From: a virus
Reading direction: 5' to 3' (one strand)
Virus record (IMG/VR): IMGVR_UViG_3300030329_004005
Coordinates: 1-50,030 of that record
DNA: 50,030 nt
Positions 17,736 through 24,242 of the stretch are shown piece after piece (the stretch's first letter is position 1; the number at the start of each line of letters is the position of its first letter). Under the pieces are notes generated by a model. That model saw nothing but the letters and a program-made list of their open reading frames with translations. It did not search any database and had not been told where the DNA came from. Position numbers and translations under genes: made by a program.

Positions 17736-17986
17736 TGATAAGTAAAGGAATAATAATTAATACTTTAACTAAAAATCAACAGTTATCAATAGCAATGATG
17801 ATAAACACTCTGAAAGTAAATTCAAATATTATGGTTAATCATAATAATTTAAAGGCAAGAGTATATGCTGAAATGGATATGCTTTCAGATGATATAATGA
17901 TTGATATAGATTTAAGTAACCTTGATGAATTGTTATTTACAAATGTAATGTCTAAAAGAAATTGTTTTAACACATTTGTAAATTAA
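17732..17986 (+). CDS. Hypothetical small early protein (84 aa)
   Basis: An 84-residue protein starting MMISKGIIINTLTKNQQ, with AAGGGA before the tandem ATGs and a 4-nt overlap with the previous gene. It is rich in Met, Asn and Ile, and its second half is acidic (MLSDDIMIDIDLSNLDELL). No family recognised. Expression in the same unit as the preceding gene is likely. Confidence 0.6.
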   Translation: MMISKGIIINTLTKNQQLSIAMMINTLKVNSNIMVNHNNLKARVYAEMDMLSDDIMIDIDLSNLDELLFTNVMSKRNCFNTFVN

Positions 17987-18006
17987 TAGGTATTGATTAA
18001 CCAAAG

Positions 18007-18220
18007 AAAGTGCAATTTAGTATAGTTATAAGGAATTAGCAGGATCATAGTGTATGGAAATACAGGTAGAATAGTAGAAACAACTCTAAAAGTCTACATT
18101 AATGTTAATTAAAATAGTTCCTTGTAATAGTGTATTTGCGAATTAAATTCACCAGAACATTGAAACATATTAGTATGGTTGGAATTCCCATAGGCATTGG
18201 AACTATACTAATTGCACTTT
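18007..18220 (+). ncRNA. Structured intergenic element with a 20-bp closing helix and a competing hairpin
   Basis: 18007-18027 pairs with 18201-18220 (20 bp, one bulged T). Inside, 18028-18035 pairs with 18118-18125 (8 bp, one G-U), enclosing a small GTAGA/TCTAC hairpin. The 3' strand 18201-18212 can instead pair with 18167-18178 (12 bp, one G-U), so two mutually exclusive folds exist. No convincing gene occupies this 263-nt gap. It ends 30 nt before the ATG of the 61-residue gene. Confidence 0.6.
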
Positions 18221-18249
18221 ACATTTTAAACTTATGAAAGTAGGTATAT

Positions 18250-18435
18250 ATGTTATATTATAATGATTATGTATATATTCCTAAACATAAACCAGAAATA
18301 GTTGAATTAATTATTAAGAGATTAGGCGGTAATAAGTCTAAATGGAATAAATACCCTGTTAATAGTCTTAAAAAACTACTTTGGAAATATGATAAAGGAT
18401 ATATAGTTAAGGAAAGGAATAGTAATGGATGTTAA
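18250..18435 (+). CDS. Hypothetical small early protein (61 aa)
   Basis: A 61-residue basic protein starting MLYYNDYVYIPKHKPEIVEL, with an AAAGTAGG ribosome-binding site 5 nt upstream. A helix (ELIIKRLGGNKSKWNKY) is followed by a second helix and a basic tail. The 11-nt overlap with the next gene suggests coupling. No family recognised. Confidence 0.6.
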   Translation: MLYYNDYVYIPKHKPEIVELIIKRLGGNKSKWNKYPVNSLKKLLWKYDKGYIVKERNSNGC

Positions 18436-18667
18436 ATACTATACAGAAAGAATATTACAACTATTTTTAAGATTATCTTTTACAATGTCTTTTGTAGTTG
18501 TATTAATAGTTAAATCATTGTTTTATCATTCTGATAATTCAATGTATAGTGATGATTTTAATATTTGGTTAACAAATTATACAGTTGAATTAGTAGATAC
18601 AGCAATAATTTTAACTGCAATAACTATAATATTAAAATTAATTCAAAAGTTAATCAGTAAATATTAG
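18425..18667 (+). CDS. Small membrane protein with two transmembrane segments
   Basis: An 80-residue protein with two hydrophobic helices, about residues 12-32 (LFLRLSFTMSFVVVLIVKSL) and 55-75 (VDTAIILTAITIILKLIQ), joined by a polar loop of about 22 residues. An AAGGAA site lies 5 nt before the ATG. Early expression and topology suggest an inner-membrane protein, for example one acting in superinfection exclusion or host takeover; a holin is less likely here because a holin is present in the late arm. Confidence 0.65.
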   Translation: MDVKYYTERILQLFLRLSFTMSFVVVLIVKSLFYHSDNSMYSDDFNIWLTNYTVELVDTAIILTAITIILKLIQKLISKY

Positions 18668-18699
18668 AGTAAATAATACCCTTCTATATTTACTTATAT

Positions 18700-18788
18700 A
18701 GTAATAAAGAATTAAGGATAATTGGTTAGGTTCCAACCACAATTAAGATAAATATATAATGTATTTATACCTTAATTCCTTTATTACT
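18700..18788 (+). ncRNA. Three-way-junction RNA element upstream of the zinc-knuckle genes
   Basis: 18700-18717 pairs with 18770-18788 (18 bp, one bulged C). Two hairpins lie inside: 18719-18727 with 18735-18745 (9 bp, two bulged bases, 7-nt loop) and a TAAATA/TATTTA hairpin about 18749-18767. The 3' strand ends just before the ribosome-binding site of the next small gene, so it could gate translation. Confidence 0.6.
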
Positions 18789-18805
18789 GAAAGGAATAAA
18801 TAATT

Positions 18806-18877
18806 ATGCCTCTATGTAGAATATGTAAGCAAAATCATACTACTAAATATCATAAAAAATATTTAGGTAGTAAATAA
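18806..18877 (+). CDS. Micro-protein (23 aa) with a CxxC...H...H pattern
   Basis: A 23-residue frame starting MPLCRICKQNHTTKYHKKY. C4 and C7, H11 and H16 could bind one zinc ion in a miniature finger. AAGGA lies 12 nt upstream, and its stop overlaps the next start (TAATG). Very short; kept because of the zinc-ligand pattern and coupling to a second zinc-knuckle gene. Confidence 0.4.
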   Translation: MPLCRICKQNHTTKYHKKYLGSK

Positions 18878-19050
18878 TGTTTAAAAATTGGATAGTTAAA
18901 CACATATTATATACACATAAAGATTTAAAGGAATGTTATGAATGTAAAAAACATTATATGTCCAGTTACATTCATAATAATTTATGTATATATTGTGAAC
19001 AAATTAATATAAGAATTGATAGTTTTATCAATGAAAGGAAATGGAAATGA
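18877..19050 (+). CDS. Small zinc-ribbon protein (57 aa)
   Basis: A 57-residue protein with two cysteine pairs, C20-x2-C23 (ECYECKK) and C37-x2-C40 (LCIYCEQ), spaced by 13 residues, with His27 and His34 between. This is a typical single-zinc ribbon or half treble-clef. It is coupled to the 23-aa frame upstream and overlaps the next gene by 4 nt (ATGA). It opens the transcription unit that leads into the ubiquitin-like cassette, so an adaptor or E3-like partner role can be imagined but is not shown. Confidence 0.6.
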   Translation: MFKNWIVKHILYTHKDLKECYECKKHYMSSYIHNNLCIYCEQINIRIDSFINERKWK

Positions 19051-19601
19051 ATACTTACGACTTAAAAGGAAATACATTAATAAATGGAAATCAAATTCAT
19101 CTTGTAAAAGCACTTCAAAAATGGAATGATGAAATCTTGACAATAAGAGAAAAAGAATTTGAATGGCAAGATTATCAATTTTCACCTAAATTAACAATAG
19201 AACAAAAGAATGAAAGATATATATTAAAGGAATTAGGTTTCCAAGGATTATTAAATGATGATAATCTTGATATATATAGAATGATAATGAAATTGCCTTA
19301 TAATACAGAATTTACTATTACTAAAAATGATATAGATAGTATATGGACAAGACAATGGCATTATGATAATCAAATGTTAAGAGTAGAATTTAAAAAAGAT
19401 TTTAAAAATTTAAATTATATAACATTAGTAAATTCACAAGTTTTACTATTTATGCTTAAAAATCCTGAATGTGAATTACTTGTAAGGAAAAAGCATAAAT
19501 ATTTTCATTTGTTATCACGACAATATGAAAGTGAAATAGAAACAGAAAGGGAAAATATAGAAAGAGATAATTCTTCTTCTAATGAAATTTTACCTTTTTA
19601 A
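19047..19601 (+). CDS. Hypothetical protein (184 aa) with an SSB-like C-terminal peptide
   Basis: A 184-residue, mostly helical, charged protein. The ATG at 19047 is preferred over 19041 because AAAGGA then lies 7 nt upstream and the start overlaps the previous stop as ATGA. Positions 45-65 and 85-130 contain mixed helices and strands without recognised motifs. The C-terminus is an acidic/Ser-rich linker followed by NEILPF, reminiscent of the acidic -x-x-I-P-F tip by which SSB proteins recruit partners. Upstream neighbour of the ubiquitin-like cassette; function unknown. Confidence 0.65.
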   Translation: MNTYDLKGNTLINGNQIHLVKALQKWNDEILTIREKEFEWQDYQFSPKLTIEQKNERYILKELGFQGLLNDDNLDIYRMIMKLPYNTEFTITKNDIDSIWTRQWHYDNQMLRVEFKKDFKNLNYITLVNSQVLLFMLKNPECELLVRKKHKYFHLLSRQYESEIETERENIERDNSSSNEILPF

Positions 19602-19621
19602 TATTAATGGAAGGAATGATT

Positions 19622-19912
19622 ATGGTAATAGATAGATATGATATAGGTTTAGAAAAGATTGAAAATGAAAATAAAGAAAAAGCATTAGCAAGATATTTGG
19701 CTAATGCTTTACTTAATGATAAAGAAATGCAAGAAACACATTTAGCATATTATATATTTCAATTATGGCAATATTCATATAAACAGTGTAATAGAGATAA
19801 AGAAACAATAGATAAATATAATTTAAAAGAATTTTATGCCAATTGTGTAAATAATAGATTGAATTCAACAAATAATACTACAAATGTAGTGAAGGGAAAA
19901 GAAAATGGCTGA
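19622..19912 (+). CDS. Hypothetical helical protein (96 aa) coupled to the ubiquitin-like gene
   Basis: A 96-residue helical protein starting MVIDRYDIGLEKIENENKEK. I chose the ATG at 19622 because GGAAGGA lies 7 nt upstream; two earlier in-frame ATGs sit inside or before that site. The centre (ARYLANALLNDKEMQETHLA then YYIFQLWQYSYKQC) resembles small phage proteins with a conserved helical pair, but no family is named. It overlaps the ubiquitin-like gene by 8 nt, so the two are translationally coupled. Confidence 0.6.
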   Translation: MVIDRYDIGLEKIENENKEKALARYLANALLNDKEMQETHLAYYIFQLWQYSYKQCNRDKETIDKYNLKEFYANCVNNRLNSTNNTTNVVKGKENG

Positions 19913-20132
19913 ACAGCATACTATAAGATTACTTAATGGAAGCGATACTTTTGAGAATACATTAGTTACATCAACAACTGTTGGTGCTTTAAGAACTGAA
20001 TTAGATATTCCAAATAGTGCTACTGTTAATGTTAATCAGGCAAGGGCTAATAACGATACTGAATTAGTTCCAAGTCAAGGTGCCGATTTTGCTGTTGTAT
20101 CAGTGGTATACAACAATAAAACAGGTGGTTAA
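19905..20132 (+). CDS. Ubiquitin-like (beta-grasp) protein ending in Gly-Gly
   Basis: A 75-residue protein with the expected order of a beta-grasp fold: strand 1 (HTIRLLNG), strand 2 (NTLVTSTTV), helix (GALRTELDIP), strand 3 (ATVNVNQAR), an extended acidic turn (NNDTELVPSQG) and a final strand (AVVSVVYNN) leading to KTGG. The chain ends exactly at Gly75, so no processing is needed before E1 activation. AAGGGA precedes the ATG. It is followed by genes for a JAB protease and an E1, the usual partners of a conjugatable Ubl. By direct count 79 of 228 bases are G or C (about 35%), clearly above the flanking genes. MoaD/ThiS-like sulfur carriers also end in GG; the neighbours with an E2-like motif favour conjugation, but this is inference. 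Confidence 0.82.
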   Translation: MAEQHTIRLLNGSDTFENTLVTSTTVGALRTELDIPNSATVNVNQARANNDTELVPSQGADFAVVSVVYNNKTGG

Positions 20133-20146
20133 ATAATAATAAATGT

Positions 20147-20177
20147 ATTCAGGTAAGGTTAATTGCCTTACCTGAAT
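20147..20177 (+). promoter_or_regulatory. Perfect 12-bp hairpin between the ubiquitin-like gene and its enzymes
   Basis: ATTCAGGTAAGG (20147-20158) pairs perfectly with CCTTACCTGAAT (20166-20177) across a 7-nt loop. It starts 14 nt after the Ubl stop codon and ends 15 nt before the next ATG. No T-run follows, so it likely protects or processes mRNA, allowing more Ubl than enzyme to be made. Confidence 0.7.
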
Positions 20178-20192
20178 ATGAAAGGAAAAGAT

Positions 20193-22145
20193 ATGTCTAA
20201 TCATAGTGTAAATTGGAATGAAAGTAAATGGAAAATAATACCTTTTGAAGAAAATGCTATAAATCCTTCTGAATTTATAGATAGTGTATTATTAGGTCCA
20301 CAAAAAAGTGTTTTAGAAAAAATAAAAATCTTTAATGATAACTACTATTACACAGCACAAATACCAAATGGTATTAATCCATTAGGTATTACTAATAAAT
20401 TTAGATTAAAATCAAAAAGTTCTGATACTATAAAAGCAATAATTCATTACCATTGTTTAGGTTGGAAAAAAGGAACTAATATAACTAATTTATTTAGACA
20501 ACCTTATGGACATTATTTTAGAAACATAGGTGGACAATATAATGAAATTGCAAGAGAATTATCAAATTTAAGATATGAAAATGCAACATTTCAGGATAAT
20601 ACAGAAATAACACGAAGAATAATTAAAGAAATTCAAAATAATATACAAGATAGAATAAGTAAAGCAAATGAAAAAGAAAATGTAGAAGTATTTTGTTTTT
20701 ATGAAACAAATGATAGTTTAACTAATATGAATTATAGAAATGAATATACTAATGATACATTTTTAACAATATATATGAAATTTTCAAATCAAAAAATGGA
20801 TATTTGGCAATCAGAGAATTTCATAGAAACTATCGATATACCAGGTAATATATGGATTAAAACAAAATTTAATTTAAGAAAATATATTACACTTCTTTTA
20901 GATACAGCACATAACTTTGATAAGCATACCATGAATGAAACATATCTTCACAGTGAAGAACATCTAAAAGAAGAATTATCATTTGATAAATATACTTATG
21001 ATAGACTACTTTCTTATAATAAATGTATTATGTATAAAAAAGAAGTAGTTAAACAATTAAATATAGAAACAAAAAATGGAAAAACAACTAAAAGTATATT
21101 AGAATATGATGATTGTTTAAAATATCTATTTGAATTTAATAAAATATATAAATTAACAACTAATAATAGTAGATATAGAATATCTTCAAGATGTATTAAT
21201 ATGTTAGGTTTATATGATGATAAATATTCACATATGTTTAATAATTATTCAAGAACATTCCCATTCATATCCAGAACTAATAGTTATAGTTCAAGTCAAG
21301 ATCATAAATTCGCTATTAAAGATAAAGTTTTTATGAATGATGAACTAACAAAAAAATTGTCTTGTATTAGTGATTTAAATACTAATAGAATGCAAAGTGG
21401 TTTTGGACATTTATGTGGCGGTAGTGTGCAATCTTCAATGGTTAATTCATTATCAGATATGGATTTTGAAAGTTTCTTTGTTCATTTTGAAAATTGGAAA
21501 ACATTCAATATTGGACATACAGGGCCATTAAATTCATTAGAAAATATGTTCTTTGGAATACCAGAAAAAAGAACTGATAAATTTAAGGAATTAATTACAC
21601 AAGATTTAAAATATAATGCCCAATCAGTTTGGCATTCTTGTGTATTTGATATGAATTTAGATAATTTCCTTAATATACAATCAGATGAACATATAATAAT
21701 AGATTGTCCAGTTATTAATAGTGTTAATGAATATGATGATGATGATAATCTTATTAATAAAGAATATGAAATTCGTCAATTATCTTTAAAGGAATCATTA
21801 GAAAGTGGTGGTAATCCTGATATCTATGAATTTGATGATTATGTCAATCAAGATATAAAAATTAAAGATAGTAATGGACAAATTAGATATGAACCATATG
21901 AACCATATTTTATGGAAATCTGTAAAAGATTTCTTGCAAAATATGATAATATGGATAGTGATTTTAGAAATAGTTGTCCTTTGTTTGAAAATATAGAACA
22001 AGTATTTGGATATATGAATTCAAATAAATTTAAAGAAAGACAACTTTCAATAGAATCAAAAGATGATGAAAAAGAAAAGGAAACAAGTCGTAGTAGAGAA
22101 CAAATGGAAATGGAAGAAATACAACGAATTGTTAGATCTTTATAA
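20193..22145 (+). CDS. Large cassette protein with candidate E2-like motif (650 aa)
   Basis: A 650-residue, very AT-rich gene between the Ubl and JAB genes. The ATG at 20193 is used because AAAGGAAA lies just upstream; earlier possible starts fall in the hairpin. No family is recognised overall. Residues about 400-450 contain GFGHLCGGSVQSSM followed by a helical segment and FNIGHTGPLN, which resembles the catalytic patch of divergent prokaryotic E2 enzymes (His-x-Cys-x-Gly, then a helix and an aromatic-Asn pair); C408 is the candidate active site, with H406 and H442 nearby. The C-terminal 60 residues are a charged helix. Its place in the gene order is the one occupied by E2 in Bil systems. 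Alternative: a scaffold or substrate protein of the system. Confidence 0.6.
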   Translation: MSNHSVNWNESKWKIIPFEENAINPSEFIDSVLLGPQKSVLEKIKIFNDNYYYTAQIPNGINPLGITNKFRLKSKSSDTIKAIIHYHCLGWKKGTNITNLFRQPYGHYFRNIGGQYNEIARELSNLRYENATFQDNTEITRRIIKEIQNNIQDRISKANEKENVEVFCFYETNDSLTNMNYRNEYTNDTFLTIYMKFSNQKMDIWQSENFIETIDIPGNIWIKTKFNLRKYITLLLDTAHNFDKHTMNETYLHSEEHLKEELSFDKYTYDRLLSYNKCIMYKKEVVKQLNIETKNGKTTKSILEYDDCLKYLFEFNKIYKLTTNNSRYRISSRCINMLGLYDDKYSHMFNNYSRTFPFISRTNSYSSSQDHKFAIKDKVFMNDELTKKLSCISDLNTNRMQSGFGHLCGGSVQSSMVNSLSDMDFESFFVHFENWKTFNIGHTGPLNSLENMFFGIPEKRTDKFKELITQDLKYNAQSVWHSCVFDMNLDNFLNIQSDEHIIIDCPVINSVNEYDDDDNLINKEYEIRQLSLKESLESGGNPDIYEFDDYVNQDIKIKDSNGQIRYEPYEPYFMEICKRFLAKYDNMDSDFRNSCPLFENIEQVFGYMNSNKFKERQLSIESKDDEKEKETSRSREQMEMEEIQRIVRSL

Positions 22146-22210
22146 TGTTAACTAAAATAGTAGAGTGGCTTTATAAGTCATTCTACTATTTATTAAAAAA
22201 AGGAAATGAT

Positions 22211-23104
22211 ATGCAAGAAACAGAATTTTATATTGATGAAAAAGATTGGAATAAAATCCAACAATATTGTCAATATGCATATGATAAACATAAATCAGAA
22301 ATAGGCGGTATGTTATTAGCAGAATTAGATAAAGATAATAACTATCGTTTATTTGAACCTACAATATTAAAACAAGAAATATCAATGGCAAATACTGTAT
22401 TAGATAAAGATGAATTAGCAAATTACTATTCGAAAATAGGTATGAAATATGATAATGTAAGATTTGTATGGTGGCATAGTCATCACACAATGTCTGCATT
22501 TTGGTCTGGAACAGATTTAACTGCAATTGATGAAATGGCTAATGGAACTATGTCATTATCATTAGTAGTAAATTTAAAAGAAGAATATAAATTTAGAGTA
22601 AATATATGGAAACCTATACAAACATTTGAAGACATTGAATTAAAAATTATTAGAAAAGATAAGAAAATTAATAAAAGTGTTAAAAAAGAAGTTGATAAAC
22701 TATGTAATACAGAAAAACCTGAAAAGTCTTGGAATAATACAAAACAAACTTCATTAGCATTTCCAGGTTATAGATATAAACCAGAAAAAGAAATATCATT
22801 AAATAAATCATATTATCAACAAATAGTTTCTAAAACAGAAACTATTCATCAGGATTATGAATTTAGTATGAAATCAAAAGAACAATATAAAGAATACAAA
22901 AATGAAGTAGTCAAAACAAATAAGATATTATCTGATAATAATGTAATGTATAGAATATTACTATTAAATAAAAAACAATTAGATGATACTGTTGATTGGC
23001 TACCAGTTGAAAGTGTAATTTATAATAAAAATACAAATTGTTCATTTGATGATATTATGATAGAATATCAATATGATATTAGACAAGAAAGTTGGGAATC
23101 ATGA
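22211..23104 (+). CDS. JAB/JAMM (MPN) metalloprotease, putative deubiquitinase-like enzyme
   Basis: A 297-residue protein. The ATG at 22211 has AGGA 6 nt upstream, whereas an in-frame ATG at 22145 (overlapping the previous stop) has none. The JAMM signature is complete: E30 in SEIGGMLLAE, then H89-S-H91, x7, S99, x2, D102 (WHSHHTMSAFWSGTD). This is the zinc site of isopeptidases that remove ubiquitin-like proteins. The region after residue 150 (charged, Lys-rich) has no recognised domain and may bind partners. Because the Ubl already ends in GG, this enzyme is predicted to deconjugate rather than mature it. It overlaps the E1 gene by 4 nt. Confidence 0.88.
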   Translation: MQETEFYIDEKDWNKIQQYCQYAYDKHKSEIGGMLLAELDKDNNYRLFEPTILKQEISMANTVLDKDELANYYSKIGMKYDNVRFVWWHSHHTMSAFWSGTDLTAIDEMANGTMSLSLVVNLKEEYKFRVNIWKPIQTFEDIELKIIRKDKKINKSVKKEVDKLCNTEKPEKSWNNTKQTSLAFPGYRYKPEKEISLNKSYYQQIVSKTETIHQDYEFSMKSKEQYKEYKNEVVKTNKILSDNNVMYRILLLNKKQLDDTVDWLPVESVIYNKNTNCSFDDIMIEYQYDIRQESWES

Positions 23105-23763
23105 TAGATAGTAGATACAGTGGAATAGTTAGTAATTTCAATGAATATACTTATCACATTTTAGGTTGTGGTGCTATTGGTAGTAGCACTGCAACTCAAT
23201 TGGTTCGTATGGGTGCAAATAAATTGCATTTATATGATTTTGATAAAGTATCAATTGAAAATGTAGGTGTATCAATGTATGATACAGGTTCTGTAAGATT
23301 AGAAAAAACCAAAGCATTATCAATAATATTAAAACAAATAAATCCAGAAATAGAAGTTCAAATACATAATGAAAAATTTAAACACTATTACCCTGAATTA
23401 AAAAGAAATGTTGTTGTATTAGGTTTTGATAATATGGAATATAGACTACAAGCAGTTAAGGAAGTATGTAAATTCAAAAATTGTGATTTCTTAATAGATG
23501 GTAGAATGGGAGCAGAACAGTTCCAAATGTATACATTCATTAATCCAACTGTTAAGAAATATGAAAAGTGTTGGTATAGTGATGATAAAGGTGATCCTGA
23601 ACCTTGCAATGCCAAAGCGACAAGTTATTGTAGCAATATGGCAGGAAGTTTTATATGCAATAGCATAAGAAAACTCATTACTAAACAACCTTACAATCCT
23701 ACTGTATTTTTTAGTTATCCTGATAATACAATAGAAACACCAAAAGGACTATCATTTCCTTAA
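23101..23763 (+). CDS. E1/ThiF-family adenylyltransferase, minimal form
   Basis: A 220-residue protein starting at an ATG that overlaps the JAB stop (ATGA). The Rossmann ATP site is clear: HILGCGAIGSSTATQL (GCGAIG 22-27), LYDFDKVSIEN (D46, D48, N54), K71 and GFDNMEYR (D110). The segment LIDGRMGAEQFQMYTF, then PEPCNAKATSYC and AGSFICNSIRKL, is typical of E1-like proteins found with JAB genes; C169 or C177 is a candidate thioester cysteine. No zinc-binding CxxC pairs and no C-terminal ubiquitin-fold domain are present. It should adenylate the Gly75 of the upstream Ubl. The Gln/Arg usually seen after the Asn motif is replaced (ENVGVSMY). Confidence 0.88.
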   Translation: MIDSRYSGIVSNFNEYTYHILGCGAIGSSTATQLVRMGANKLHLYDFDKVSIENVGVSMYDTGSVRLEKTKALSIILKQINPEIEVQIHNEKFKHYYPELKRNVVVLGFDNMEYRLQAVKEVCKFKNCDFLIDGRMGAEQFQMYTFINPTVKKYEKCWYSDDKGDPEPCNAKATSYCSNMAGSFICNSIRKLITKQPYNPTVFFSYPDNTIETPKGLSFP

Positions 23764-23791
23764 CAGTCCATAGAATTAAGTTGGCGGATAT

Positions 23792-23911
23792 ATGAATACT
23801 AAATGCAGGTTTGAAATACTAACCACGATTTTGACAATATTCGTCTTCTTAATTCTTAAAATATTAAAGAAAGCATATGAATACCATCCACTTACGAACA
23901 ATCTTGAATAG
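23792..23911 (+). CDS. Possible 39-aa single-pass membrane peptide
   Basis: A short frame after the E1 gene: MNTKCRFEILTTILTIFVFL followed by a Lys-rich stretch and a polar tail. Residues 9-25 form one hydrophobic helix with a positive-inside flank. The ribosome-binding site is only GGCGGA. It partly overlaps the 5' strand of the next structured element, so it may be fortuitous. Confidence 0.35.
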   Translation: MNTKCRFEILTTILTIFVFLILKILKKAYEYHPLTNNLE

Positions 23912-24007
23912 GAATAATGTGGATCAAGCATTGAACAATAATAAACGAATATTTTCCATATATTAATATATTAATATGTTCAATTTGGTATTTATATGCT
24001 TTTTTTA
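23865..24007 (+). ncRNA. Three-way-junction RNA element with a U-rich 3' end
   Basis: 23865-23885 pairs with 23987-24007 (21 bp, including two G-U pairs). Two hairpins lie inside: ATCCAC (23886-23891) with GTGGAT (23919-23924), and ATTGAAC (23930-23936) with GTTCAAT (23978-23984), the latter enclosing an 18-bp AT palindrome at 23960-23977. The 3' strand ends in seven T, so it could also terminate transcription of the Ubl cassette. Confidence 0.6.
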
Positions 24008-24016
24008 TTAAATAAT

Positions 24017-24151
24017 TTATATTCCCTTCATATAAAGCAGTTAAAAGGACTGCGTGGTAACCAATCCACCTTACTCTTTTAATAAATGTTATATGATATG
24101 CTTTAAAAAGTTGACTTGGTTGGCACTATATTAACTTTGAAGGGAATATAA
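24017..24151 (+). ncRNA. Three-way-junction RNA element before the recombination genes
   Basis: 24017-24030 pairs perfectly with 24138-24151 (14 bp, containing TTCCCTTCA/TGAAGGGAA). Inside are a nested stem-loop (24033-24039 with 24099-24105; 24041-24047 with 24076-24082; GTGG/CCAC 24054-24069) and a second hairpin (24108-24114 with 24131-24137, one G-U). No gene is seen here. It lies 10 nt after the previous element. Confidence 0.6.
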
Positions 24152-24186
24152 TAAATCCCTTGCTTTTCAATATAAAAACCCTTAAC

Positions 24187-24217
24187 TTACTTTTGCTTTA
24201 CTATAAAGTGAAGGTAA
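24187..24217 (+). promoter_or_regulatory. 14-bp hairpin with a 3-nt loop upstream of the recombination operon
   Basis: 24187-24200 pairs with 24204-24217 (14 bp including G-U pairs at four positions) across the loop CTA. It ends 13 nt before the AGGAG ribosome-binding site of the next gene. It could be a leader hairpin or, as a DNA hairpin, a polymerase recognition element. Confidence 0.5.
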
Positions 24218-24242
24218 ATTAAATAAGAAAAGGAGAAATTGA

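Noticed and set aside
18130-18237. Possible 35-residue membrane peptide with a GTG start
   Set aside because: No ribosome-binding site, and the frame lies across the strands of the structured element at 18007-18220; the hydrophobic reading is probably a by-product.
24111-24130. Promoter at TTGACT...TATATT
   Set aside because: The spacing is only 10 nt, far from the usual 16-18.
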